From Acidaminobacterium chupaoyuni (GTDB lineage Bacteria > Bacillota > Clostridia > Oscillospirales > Butyricicoccaceae), in assembly GCA_047936785.1 (NCBI GenBank), contig CP176394.1: a DNA stretch of 64,000 nucleotides. One strand, given 5' to 3'. Positions 17,457-25,504 of the stretch are shown here, in pieces; positions within the stretch are counted from its first letter, which is position 1, and each line of letters begins with the position of its first letter. Made by a program: the position numbers and the translations under genes. The notes beneath the pieces were generated by a model. That model was not told where the DNA came from and did no database searches. It saw only the letters and a list, made by a program, of their open reading frames with translations.

Positions 17457-17725
17457 TGCAGCAAAATTTCTACATCATTTCTTTTGAAAACACCCATACC
17501 GCCATGCTGGCGCAAAAGCTTTTAAAAGAGCATTACAAGATCACGGTGGTTCCCACCCTGCGCGAAATTTCCCAAAGCTGCGGCATCTCTGTGATCCTGC
17601 CCGAACTTTCCCGCGAAGAAGCCGTTTCTGCCGTGCAGTCGATGCAGCTGGAAAAAGGCCTTTATCAGCTTTATTTCGTTTGCGGCGCGCCGCCTGCCAG
17701 AACGGTGGAACCCATCGAAGCTTAA
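17456..17725 (+). CDS. DUF3343 protein (putative Se/S carrier)
   Basis: 89 residues. FYIISFENTHTAMLAQKLLKEHYKITVVPTLREISQSCGISV is the DUF3343 core: a ferredoxin-like small domain with a conserved SCG cysteine site. The family is commonly found beside YedF and selenium genes and is often annotated as a Se/S carrier, by analogy rather than proof. It begins on the last base of the YedF stop codon. A strong terminator follows at 17739, so this is the end of the two-gene operon. No selD or selA is present in the window. Confidence 0.85.
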   Translation: MQQNFYIISFENTHTAMLAQKLLKEHYKITVVPTLREISQSCGISVILPELSREEAVSAVQSMQLEKGLYQLYFVCGAPPARTVEPIEA

Positions 17726-17738
17726 CCCCATAACCTGT

Positions 17739-17777
17739 AAGAGTGATATGGCCATCGCCATATCACTCTTTTTTCTT
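17739..17777 (+). terminator. Terminator of the YedF/DUF3343 operon
   Basis: AAGAGTGATATGGC (17739-17752) pairs with GCCATATCACTCTT (17757-17770), followed by a T-rich run. Confidence 0.93.
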
Positions 17778-17792
17778 TTTTTACGCTTTTTA

Positions 17793-17821
17793 TTGTCATG
17801 CTCATGGTTTTTTGCTATGAT
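17793..17821 (+). promoter_or_regulatory. Promoter for the TSUP transporter gene
   Basis: TTGTCA (17793-17798), 17-bp spacer and TATGAT (17816-17821). It implies a leader of about 150 bases before the start at 17985, in which I see no clear riboswitch. Confidence 0.6.
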
Positions 17822-17984
17822 GAAAGGAGCTTAACCATGAGTTGTTTTGAAAGGCTTCTCTGTGCCTCTCTGCGAGATCCCCATTCCCGGCGTTTTTTCT
17901 GATCTGCGCCGGTGTTTGCCGAAACCAGCCGCAGGCCACAGCACTTTCAAAAAAGCCAGAGCAAAAAGAAGAGAGTGTGTATTT

Positions 17985-18749
17985 ATGGAATTCAGTTTGC
18001 GCGCATTGTTGATCGTATGCCCTTTGGTCTTTTTAGCCGGTTTTGTCGATTCCGTGGCCGGCGGCGGTGGGCTGATCTCGATTCCGGCCTATGTTTTCGC
18101 CGGGCTTCCCATGCATTTTGCCTATGGCACCAATAAATTCGCCGCAGCAACAGGCACCTGTGTTTCTTCTTTTACTTATTTCAAAAGCGGCAATGTCCAC
18201 TTGAAAACCGCCCTTTTTTCGGGCGCGGGCGCGCTTGTGGGCGCTTGGCTGGGCAGCCAGCTTGCCATGATTTTAAAAGAAGAAGTGCTGCGTTATTGCC
18301 TGATGATCATTTTGCCGCTGGCAGCTATTTTCATTTTGTTCAACCGCAAGTTCGGCGAGAATGAAGATGGGCATGAAGAAGTGAAGCATCTTTATCCCAA
18401 AGCGCTTTTGATCGGCCTTGGGCTGGGCGCTTATGATGGCTTTTTCGGCCCCGGAACCGGAACCTTCCTCATCATTCTGTTCTGCCTGGTGCTGAAGCTT
18501 CCGCTCATCACCTCTTCGGGCAACGCCAAACTCACGAATCTGGCTTCTAATGTGGCCTCTGCCATCGCTTATATGTCCGGCGGCAAAGTTCTTTACTGGC
18601 TGGCCGTGCCGGCCGCGCTTTCTATGATCGCGGGCAATTATCTCGGGGCCCACCTGGCCATCAAAAACGGCGCGAAATTCATCAAGCCCATCATTGTTCT
18701 GGTCATCGTGCTGCTGCTGTTCAAAATCGTCACCGAAATGTTCTTTTAA
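17985..18749 (+). CDS. TSUP/TauE-SafE family membrane transporter
   Basis: 254 residues with about eight membrane helices. The two family half-motifs are visible: FLAGFVDSVAGGGGLISIPAYVFAGLP at the N-terminus and LGLGAYDGFFGPGTGTFLIILF in the middle, each carrying the glycine-rich re-entrant loop. TSUP proteins move sulfite, sulfonates, thiosulfate or related small organosulfur anions; the substrate here is unknown, though the neighbouring sulfur/selenium-type pair makes a sulfur compound plausible. ATG at 17985 is the first start before the membrane domain; its ribosome site (AAGAGAG) is only fair. An upstream in-frame extension to 17847 has no membrane character. Confidence 0.85.
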   Translation: MEFSLRALLIVCPLVFLAGFVDSVAGGGGLISIPAYVFAGLPMHFAYGTNKFAAATGTCVSSFTYFKSGNVHLKTALFSGAGALVGAWLGSQLAMILKEEVLRYCLMIILPLAAIFILFNRKFGENEDGHEEVKHLYPKALLIGLGLGAYDGFFGPGTGTFLIILFCLVLKLPLITSSGNAKLTNLASNVASAIAYMSGGKVLYWLAVPAALSMIAGNYLGAHLAIKNGAKFIKPIIVLVIVLLLFKIVTEMFF

Positions 18750-18762
18750 ATCACACTTTTCC

Positions 18763-18796
18763 CGCCGATGGCATCTTTGCTTTCGGCGTTTTTTTT
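18763..18796 (+). terminator. Terminator of the TSUP gene
   Basis: CGCCGA (18763-18768) pairs with TCGGCG (18783-18788), with an inner GCA/TGC pairing and a run of eight T. Confidence 0.75.
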
Positions 18797-18972
18797 GCCG
18801 CGCCATCTGTGTTTCTGCTGTTTTTCTTTCTTGCCTGCTCCGCTTGATGGGTGCTTTTCTCCTTCTGCGTGCCTTACCGCCGCGCCCCCTGCTCTCCCAC
18901 CGCGCCGCTTTTGCTCTTGCGCATTCTTGCGCCAACGGCTTTTACCTTGCCCGTCAGAGTGCCGATAACATA

Positions 18973-19012
18973 AAAATGCGGTGATCTTCGATAAAAAAGA
19001 TCACCGCATTTT
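18973..19012 (-). terminator. Terminator of mreB (bidirectional hairpin)
   Basis: A 16-bp perfect stem, AAAATGCGGTGATCTT with AAGATCACCGCATTTT. It lies 12 bases after the mreB stop on the minus strand. No gene is visible in 18797-18972. Confidence 0.9.
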
Positions 19013-19023
19013 GCTTTAGTTTT

Positions 19024-20046
19024 TTACATCATCTGGCGGCGCCATGAAAGGTTCATGGTTCCATCCTGCATGATTGCAAGATTTTCCAGTGATTTGCCGG
19101 TGCCCAGTGCTACGCAGGAAACCGCATCATCAGCCACGCGGGTAACAATGCCTGTCTTAGATTCGATCAGCTTATCGAAGCCATAGATCAAGCATCCGCC
19201 GCCTGTCATCACGATGCCGTTGGTGGCGATATCGCCCACCAGTTCGGGGGCTGTGCGCTCCAGCACATTATGAACCGCTTCCACGATCTTTGCCGAAACT
19301 TCTTCAAAAGCTTCCATCAGCTCGGTGGAAGTCACCGTGAATACACGGGGCAGGCCCGTCATCAGGCAGCGCCCTTTCACTTCCATGGTGGTTTCTTCGG
19401 GGCGGGGATAAACACAGCCGATGTTGATTTTCAAATCTTCGGCTGTGCGTTCGCCGATCAGCACATTATGCTTGCGGCGCACATATTTGACGATGGCTTC
19501 ATCGAATTTATCGCCGGCCACTTTGATGGAGGTGGATTCAACGATGCCGCCCAAAGAGATCACGGCCACATCGGTTGTGCCGCCGCCGATATCCACGATC
19601 ATGTTGCCATCAGGCTTTGCGATATCGATGCCGGCGCCAATGGCAGCGGCCACAGGCTCTTCGATCAGATATACTTTTTTGGCGCCCGCCTGTGTGCCGG
19701 CGTCGATCACGGCGCGTTCTTCCACTTCGGTGATGACACTGGGAACGCAGATGACCACATTGGGCTTTAACAAACGGAAGCCCAAGACTTTTTTGATAAA
19801 TTCCTTGATCATTTTTTCGGTCATTTCATAATCTGAAATAACGCCTTCGCGCAAGGGGCGCACAGCAATGATATTGCCGGGGGTTCTGCCCAGCATCGCC
19901 TGTGCATCGGCGCCAATGGCCAAAATTTTGCCGCTGGTTTTATCCACGGCAACCACAGAAGGTTCGCTGAGAACGATTCCCTTCCCTTTTACATAGACCA
20001 ATACAGAAGCTGTACCCAGGTCGATTCCGATATCTCCGGTTGACAT
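19024..20046 (-). CDS. mreB: Rod-shape protein MreB/Mbl (bacterial actin)
   Basis: 340 residues with the actin-fold signatures: phosphate-1 loop DIGIDLGTASVLVY, connect-1, phosphate-2 loop IVDIGGGTTDVAVISLGG, and adenosine motif IVMTGGGCLIYGFD. MreB polymerises with ATP under the membrane and directs lateral wall synthesis. ATG at 20046 lies 10 bases after AAAGGAG; an ATG nine bases earlier sits directly on that site. The usual partners mreC and mreD do not follow, so this may be a second paralog such as Mbl or MreBH; sequence alone does not decide. It has its own consensus promoter. Confidence 0.95.
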   Translation of the reverse strand: MSTGDIGIDLGTASVLVYVKGKGIVLSEPSVVAVDKTSGKILAIGADAQAMLGRTPGNIIAVRPLREGVISDYEMTEKMIKEFIKKVLGFRLLKPNVVICVPSVITEVEERAVIDAGTQAGAKKVYLIEEPVAAAIGAGIDIAKPDGNMIVDIGGGTTDVAVISLGGIVESTSIKVAGDKFDEAIVKYVRRKHNVLIGERTAEDLKINIGCVYPRPEETTMEVKGRCLMTGLPRVFTVTSTELMEAFEEVSAKIVEAVHNVLERTAPELVGDIATNGIVMTGGGCLIYGFDKLIESKTGIVTRVADDAVSCVALGTGKSLENLAIMQDGTMNLSWRRQMM

Positions 20047-20201
20047 ATATTCCATACTCCTTTTCTCCGGCGGGAAAGCTTTTCACAGCACATCCGCCAC
20101 CGCCGGCCGGTTATTCTGAGCTGCTTTACCATTTATGCAAATTTCTTCTGTTATTTCTTCCTTTTTTTTGAAAAAACATCAAAATCACATTCATAAAGCT
20201 T

Positions 20202-20230
20202 ATTATAACCAATAAAAAAAATCTTTTCAA
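20202..20230 (-). promoter_or_regulatory. mreB promoter
   Basis: On the minus strand TTGAAA (20225-20230), 17-bp spacer and TATAAT (20202-20207). This gives an untranslated leader of about 150 bases before mreB. Confidence 0.75.
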
Positions 20231-20236
20231 GCCATT

Positions 20237-20893
20237 TTAAGCTCTCTTGACCGTTTTCGCAAAAGTCGCATACAGAATTTTTTCCGCGCCCGCCATTTTC
20301 AGCATTCTGGCGCATTCTTCCACCGTTGCGCCGGTGGTAAAGGTATCATCCACCACCAAAACGCGAAGGCCCTGTAATTCGCCTTGCCTGCATCGCGCCC
20401 GAAACGCCCCCAAAACATTGGCCCGTCTCTGCGCCGCCGTCAGCCGATACATGGGTTTTGTCTTTCTGATTTTTTTCAGCAGCGCAAAACAGGGCTTGTC
20501 CGTTTCTGCCGCCATGCCCAGCGCCAGTTCTTTGGCCTGATCGTAACCGCGCTTCCACAGGGTGGAATAATGAACGGGAACCCAGGTGATCACATCAAAA
20601 TCCCATGGCTGGTTTTTCAGCGCTTCGGCCATCCCGCGGGCCATCATCGCCGCGGCGCGCCGTTTCCCCTGAAATTTAAAACGATGCATTCCCCGGCGAA
20701 CAACGCCGTCATATTGCGCCACAGAAATGCCGCCGTCGATAAAAGCATTTCGCTCGCCGGGCCGCAAGACCCGCAGTTTTTCGAATTCTTCGGCGCAGGC
20801 AGCGCAAAGCGGCTCTTCCCCCTCTTTCAGCAGGCATCCGCAAAAAACGCATCGCCGCGGAAACAGCAGCTTTTTAACCCATTCGTTCTTCAT
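20237..20893 (-). CDS. comF: ComF-family amidophosphoribosyltransferase-like protein
   Basis: 218 residues. A four-cysteine zinc ribbon (CVFCGCLL...CAAC) lies at residues 15-34. A phosphoribosyltransferase domain follows, with the PRPP loop VLVVDDTFTTGATVEEC near the end. ComF is needed for late steps of DNA uptake in transformable Firmicutes and interacts with the DNA-import machinery, though the family is also conserved in non-competent species. The gene overlaps the end of recD2 by 20 bases and is its downstream operon partner. Confidence 0.88.
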   Translation of the reverse strand: MKNEWVKKLLFPRRCVFCGCLLKEGEEPLCAACAEEFEKLRVLRPGERNAFIDGGISVAQYDGVVRRGMHRFKFQGKRRAAAMMARGMAEALKNQPWDFDVITWVPVHYSTLWKRGYDQAKELALGMAAETDKPCFALLKKIRKTKPMYRLTAAQRRANVLGAFRARCRQGELQGLRVLVVDDTFTTGATVEECARMLKMAGAEKILYATFAKTVKRA

Positions 20894-23099
20894 ATAGATG
20901 CCTTAAGCGATATTTCAGCGCGCAATATCGCCTGTTTTTCTGGTTGCTTTCCACCATTTTTGTCACCACCGAAGCTTTGCCCACCAATACCAGCAGCTTT
21001 TTGGCGCGGGTGACGGCGGTATAAAGAATGCTGCGGTTGAGCAATCGTTCCGGCGCCTGAAACACCGGCAAGATCACTGCCTCATATTCGCTGCCCTGTG
21101 ATTTATGGGCGGTGATGGCATAGGCCGGCTCCAGCTGATACAGGTCATCAAACGAATAACCCGCCACTTTATCATCGAACCGCGCCACCAAAACTTTTTC
21201 CTGCTTATCGATCAGCGTGATCGTTCCGGTGTCGCCGTTAAAAATCCCCGTTCCGATCTCGGCGGTCTTTTCGCTTTGCCAAACGATATCATAATTGTTT
21301 TTGATCTGCATCACACGATCGCCCAGCCGCAGCTGATAAGGCCCGGCTTTCACTTCGGCGCGGCCATCCCCCGCGGGGTTCAGATATTCCTGCAAAATCC
21401 GGTTCATCGAAACCGTGCCGCACATCTGCTGGCGCGTGGGGCAGATCACCTGTATATTCTGCGGATCGATGCCGAATTTTTTGGGGATGCGTTCTGCCAC
21501 AAGGCTGGCCACCGTCTGCACGGCTTCTTCGGGCGAAGCGGCCGCGGAAAAATAAAAATCGCCTGTTTTGTTCCACAGCTCAGGCATCAGGCCCTGATTG
21601 ATGCGATGGGCGTTCATCACGATCTGGCTGCCCTGCGCCTGTCTGAAAATTTCCGTCAGCCGAACCGCCGGAACAAATTCACAGGAAAGCAGATCGGCAA
21701 AAACGCTCCCCGCCCAAACGGGGGGCAGCTGGTCGGCGTCGCCGATCAAAACCAGGCGAGTATGGGGTTTCATGGCGTCTAACAAAGAAGCCGTCAGCGA
21801 AATATCCAGCATCGAAGCCTCGTCCACAATGATGACATCGGCATCGATGGGGTTTTCTCTTCCGCGTTTAAACTTCATTCTGCCTTCTTCGGGGGAATAC
21901 AGCGCTTCCAGAAGGCGATGCAGGGTTTTGGCTTCTTCGCCGCTCAGCTCGGTCATTTTTTTGGCTGCGCGGCCCGTTGGCGCGCAAAGCACCACCGAAA
22001 GGCCGTTGCTTTTCAGCGCGTGGATCATGCCCAACACCGCGGTGGTTTTGCCTGTGCCCGGGCCGCCGGTCACCAGCGAAAGCGCGTGAGAAAAGCATAA
22101 TTCCACCGCCTGTTTCTGCAGGGGCGCATATTCGATGGCGTGTTCTTTTTCGGCCTGTCTCACCAGTTTATCCAGGTTTTTGGGCGGCATCAGCTTCATG
22201 CTCAAAAGCCGCATCACTTCATCGGCAACGCTGTTTTCATAGCGGAAAAGGGTTTCCAGATAGATCATTTCCTTGCCGGCCACCATCTGGCTCACCACGC
22301 TGCCGCGTTCCAGCAATTCTTCCAGGTGGCGCTCGATCTCGCCCGGCTCGGCGCCGCAAAGGGCGGCTGTTGCCCGAATCAGTTTATCCCGCGGAATAAA
22401 ACAGTGGCCGCTTTGCAAATTGAAGGTCAGTTCATATAACACCGCGGCGCGCAGCCGAACGGCGCTTTGCGGGTCAAGGCCCAATTGCTCCGCCACACGG
22501 TCGGCTTCATGAAAATCAAGCCCGAACCGCTCGTCGCACAGCAGATACGGGTCTTCCTTCATCGCGCCCACCGCCGCGTCGCCATAAAGCTTATAAACGC
22601 CGGGCGCCAGATAAAGCGGCAGATCGTTTGCCGTGAAAAATTCCAAAAGCGCCCGCATGGCGTTGCCGCGCAAAAAGTTCTCTTGAATTTCCAGCGCTTT
22701 TTTCAGGCTCATGCCCCGAATTTCCGCAAGCTTTTCGGGGGCGTTGGCGATCACTTCAAACGCTTCTTCCCCGAAATTTTCCACCACCAGCCGCGCTGTT
22801 TTGGGGCCGATGCCTTTCACGGCGCGGCCCGCCAGATATTGATAGATCCCATTCACCGTGGAAGGCATGATCCGCTCATAGGCAGAAACGGAAAATTGCG
22901 GCCCATATTCGGGATGCGTCACATAACTGCCGCAGGCGATCATGCTTTCGCCCGCGCCCAGCCCCGGCATCACCCCCGTGATCACGAGGTTTGCGCCGTC
23001 GTCGGTTTCCATCCGCGCCACCGTCCAGCCGTTGTTTTCATTTTGATAGATCAGCGCGCGCACGGTGCCTTCAATTTTTTCCATTTCCTTTTCGTTCAT
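20874..23099 (-). CDS. recD2: RecD2-like ATP-dependent DNA helicase (YrrC family)
   Basis: 741 residues. An N-terminal OB-like region (EGTVRALIYQNENNGWTVARMETDD) and helix-hairpin-helix repeats (IKGIGPKTARLVVENFGEEAFEVI) precede the SF1B motor. Walker A is GGPGTGKTT, motif II is IVDEASMLD, and the C-terminal motif VI region reads ITAHKSQGSEYE...LYTAVTRAKKLLVLVG. RecD2 unwinds DNA 5' to 3' in repair and replication-fork restart and is found where RecBCD is absent. ATG at 23099 follows GAGGTGA, inside the stop region of the small gene upstream, so the two are coupled. Confidence 0.93.
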   Translation of the reverse strand: MNEKEMEKIEGTVRALIYQNENNGWTVARMETDDGANLVITGVMPGLGAGESMIACGSYVTHPEYGPQFSVSAYERIMPSTVNGIYQYLAGRAVKGIGPKTARLVVENFGEEAFEVIANAPEKLAEIRGMSLKKALEIQENFLRGNAMRALLEFFTANDLPLYLAPGVYKLYGDAAVGAMKEDPYLLCDERFGLDFHEADRVAEQLGLDPQSAVRLRAAVLYELTFNLQSGHCFIPRDKLIRATAALCGAEPGEIERHLEELLERGSVVSQMVAGKEMIYLETLFRYENSVADEVMRLLSMKLMPPKNLDKLVRQAEKEHAIEYAPLQKQAVELCFSHALSLVTGGPGTGKTTAVLGMIHALKSNGLSVVLCAPTGRAAKKMTELSGEEAKTLHRLLEALYSPEEGRMKFKRGRENPIDADVIIVDEASMLDISLTASLLDAMKPHTRLVLIGDADQLPPVWAGSVFADLLSCEFVPAVRLTEIFRQAQGSQIVMNAHRINQGLMPELWNKTGDFYFSAAASPEEAVQTVASLVAERIPKKFGIDPQNIQVICPTRQQMCGTVSMNRILQEYLNPAGDGRAEVKAGPYQLRLGDRVMQIKNNYDIVWQSEKTAEIGTGIFNGDTGTITLIDKQEKVLVARFDDKVAGYSFDDLYQLEPAYAITAHKSQGSEYEAVILPVFQAPERLLNRSILYTAVTRAKKLLVLVGKASVVTKMVESNQKNRRYCALKYRLRHLYEERMG

Positions 23100-23103
23100 G
23101 CTC

Positions 23104-23382
23104 TCACCTCTTTTTTGCCCCCTCTTCGGGCAGCCGCTCTGTTTTTTCACAAACATACCATTCCGCTTCAGGATATTCCATTTTCCGCAGCAGCTTCAGC
23201 CAGCCCGCTGTCCAAAGCTCTTTTTCCCCCTGCAATTTTTCCGGGTCGATCAAAAGGCAGAGAGTAAACCGGCCTTTCAGCCGCCAAATCAAAAACATCC
23301 GAAGCGCTTCACGCAAAATTGCCGCCGCACCCACCGCCGCCAAAACGCTTACCAAAGCTTCCGAAAAAATGCCGCAATCCAC
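23104..23382 (-). CDS. Small membrane-associated hypothetical protein
   Basis: 92 residues with one hydrophobic segment near the N-terminus (SEALVSVLAAVGAAAIL) and a charged, Trp-containing soluble tail ending EEGAKKR. A GTG at 23382 is the likely start: AAGGAGG lies 7 bases upstream, and an overlapping ATG is in another frame. Its TGA overlaps the ribosome site of recD2, 4 bases ahead of that gene, which implies coupled translation. I recognise no family. Its length and strong ribosome site argue for a real gene. Confidence 0.62.
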   Translation of the reverse strand: MDCGIFSEALVSVLAAVGAAAILREALRMFLIWRLKGRFTLCLLIDPEKLQGEKELWTAGWLKLLRKMEYPEAEWYVCEKTERLPEEGAKKR

Positions 23383-23478
23383 ATCGATCCCTCCTTCTTA
23401 TAGGCAGGATATGCGGTTTGCGGCAATTTTGTTTCTTCTGCGGCGTTTCCCGCGTGATTGCTTAAACGGTTGCGTTAT

Positions 23479-24897
23479 TTACTTTTGCAAAGTCCATTTC
23501 ACGCCCTGGGGGGTGTCTTCCAAAACAATGCCGCGGGCTTTCAGCTCATCGCGGATCTGATCGGCTTTTGCGAAATTTTTCTCTTTTCTTGCCTGCTGGC
23601 GCTGAGCAATCAGCTCTTCGATTTCTTCATCCAGCGAATGTTCGGCCTGCTGAGGCTCGGCCGCTTTGGCGGCGGCTTTCATCAAATTCAGCGAAAGAAC
23701 CTGATCGAATTCAGCGATCAGCGCTTTTTTAGTGGCGTCATTCAGATCGGCCTTCAATACATCATATAAAGCCGTGATGCCCAAAGAAGTGTTCAGGTCG
23801 TTATCCATGCCCTCGCGGAACACCGCGCGCAGCTGTTCTGCGCCCGCTTCGTCGATGGCTTCGCCCTCTTTGGGCTGCAGTGCCGCGATGCGGCCCACCA
23901 GTTTCTGATATGCGGTCGCCGCGTTATCCATGCCCTCATAAGAGAACACCAGCGATTTGCGGTAATGCGACTGCAGGCAGAAGAAGCGATAGACCATCGG
24001 GTCATAGCCCTTGGATTCCAGCAGCGATACGGTGAGAAATTCGCCCTTGCTCTTGCTCATTTTGCCGCTGTTTGTGTTCAGATGGTGCACATGGAACCAG
24101 TAATTGCACCATTTATGGCCGAAATAGGCTTCGCTTTGAGCGATCTCGTTGGTATGGTGGGGGAAAGCGTTATCGATGCCGCCGCAATGGATATCCAGAT
24201 ATTCGCCCAGATATTTGCTGCTGATGCAGGAGCATTCGATATGCCAGCCCGGGTAACCAACGCCCCAGGGGCTATCCCATTTGAGTTCCTGATCATCGAA
24301 TTTCGATTTGGTGAACCACAAAACAAAATCGGTTTTGTTGCGCTTGTTGGTGTCTTCTTCCACCCCTTCGCGCACGCCCACGGCCAGATCTTCCTGATCC
24401 TGCTTGTTGAAAACATAATATTCTTTCAGCTTGGAAGTGTCGAAATAAATATTGCCGCCCGCTTCATAGGCATAGCCCTTTGCCATCAGCCCTTCGATCA
24501 TCTGGATGAAGCTGTCGATGCAGTTGGTTGCGGGTTCCACCACATCGGGGCGCTTGATATTCAGTTTTTCGCAATCGGCAAAAAACGCGTCGGTATAAAA
24601 CTTCGCGATCTCCATCACGGTTTTATGTTCACGCTTGGCGCCCTTGAGCATCTTATCTTCGCCGGTATCGGCATCACTGGAAAGATGGCCCACATCGGTG
24701 ATATTCATCACGCGCTTCACATCATATCCCACATAACGCAGATATTTTTCCAGAACATCTTCCATAATATAGCTGCGCAGGTTGCCGATATGCGCAAAAT
24801 GATAAACCGTCGGGCCGCAGGTATACAGATTCACCTTGCCGGGTTCATTGGGAACGAATTCATCTCGCTGTCTTGTTAACGAGTTATATAAACGCAT
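23479..24897 (-). CDS. cysS: Cysteinyl-tRNA synthetase
   Basis: 472 residues, the standard length. The zinc and substrate site TCGPTVYHFAHIGNLR combines the first Zn cysteine and the HIGH-type motif near residue 27-38, and GKMSKSKGEF carries KMSKS. The C-terminal helical anticodon-binding part (QRQQARKEKNFAKADQIRDELKARGIVLEDTPQG) is diagnostic. It charges tRNA-Cys in the cytoplasm. ATG at 24897 follows AAAGGAG. It lies 20 bases after pgsA in the recA-recX-rimO-pgsA-cysS run. I see no T-box, which fits an internal operon position. Confidence 0.97.
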   Translation of the reverse strand: MRLYNSLTRQRDEFVPNEPGKVNLYTCGPTVYHFAHIGNLRSYIMEDVLEKYLRYVGYDVKRVMNITDVGHLSSDADTGEDKMLKGAKREHKTVMEIAKFYTDAFFADCEKLNIKRPDVVEPATNCIDSFIQMIEGLMAKGYAYEAGGNIYFDTSKLKEYYVFNKQDQEDLAVGVREGVEEDTNKRNKTDFVLWFTKSKFDDQELKWDSPWGVGYPGWHIECSCISSKYLGEYLDIHCGGIDNAFPHHTNEIAQSEAYFGHKWCNYWFHVHHLNTNSGKMSKSKGEFLTVSLLESKGYDPMVYRFFCLQSHYRKSLVFSYEGMDNAATAYQKLVGRIAALQPKEGEAIDEAGAEQLRAVFREGMDNDLNTSLGITALYDVLKADLNDATKKALIAEFDQVLSLNLMKAAAKAAEPQQAEHSLDEEIEELIAQRQQARKEKNFAKADQIRDELKARGIVLEDTPQGVKWTLQK

Positions 24898-24917
24898 CTT
24901 CTTTCTCCTTTATCTCT

Positions 24918-25484
24918 TTATTTTTTGGAGGTCGCGCCTTCGGCCACAATATCCCAGTTGCGCTTCATATAATCATAACCGGAATATAAAGTAACCAGTG
25001 TCATTGCCCAGGCTGTAACGGAATTGATGGTTTCCCAAGGCATTTCTACATTTTTGGCTTCGAAAATCGCCACCAGGAACAGCACCACCACGCCCACGAT
25101 CTGAATGGTGGTCTTCACTTTTCCCGACCATGCGGCGGCCATCACGCGGCCTTTGCCCATGGCAACCGTTCTCAGTGAAGTGATGATGAATTCTCTTGCC
25201 AAAATGATGAAAACCATCACCGAAGACATCTGCCCGCGCTGCACAAAAATCACCAAAGCGGCGCAGACCAGCAGTTTATCTGCCAAAGGGTCAACAAATT
25301 TTCCGAAATCGGTGATTTGATTATAGTGGCGCGCAATATAGCCATCGATAAAATCGGTGCAGCTGGCCACGATAAACAATGTCATTGCCGCGATATCCAT
25401 TGCAATTGTGCCCTGCAGGGCACAATAGATGAAAAACGGAATCATCGCCATACGGATCAGGGTTACCTTATTTGCCGTTGTCAT
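24918..25484 (-). CDS. pgsA: CDP-diacylglycerol-glycerol-3-phosphate 3-phosphatidyltransferase
   Basis: 188 residues, a CDP-alcohol phosphatidyltransferase with several membrane helices. The full catalytic motif D-x2-DG-x2-AR-x8-G-x3-D-x3-D is visible as DFIDGYIARHYNQITDFGKF followed by VDPLAD. It makes phosphatidylglycerol-phosphate from CDP-diacylglycerol and glycerol-3-phosphate, the committed step to phosphatidylglycerol and cardiolipin. It starts MTTANKVTLIRM as is typical. It sits between rimO (20 bases) and cysS (20 bases) in one transcription unit. Confidence 0.95.
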   Translation of the reverse strand: MTTANKVTLIRMAMIPFFIYCALQGTIAMDIAAMTLFIVASCTDFIDGYIARHYNQITDFGKFVDPLADKLLVCAALVIFVQRGQMSSVMVFIILAREFIITSLRTVAMGKGRVMAAAWSGKVKTTIQIVGVVVLFLVAIFEAKNVEMPWETINSVTAWAMTLVTLYSGYDYMKRNWDIVAEGATSKK

Positions 25485-25504
25485 ATTCTTTCCTCTTTAT
25501 ATTT

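Noticed and set aside
20086..20115. Possible further copy of the repeat family upstream of mreB (CCGCCACCGCCGGCCGGTTATT)
   Set aside because: Only one arm resembles stem A and there is no left arm or stem B or C; chance similarity is likely.
24898..24917. T-box leader before cysS
   Set aside because: The gap to pgsA is only 20 bases, too short for a T-box; regulation would be by operon.
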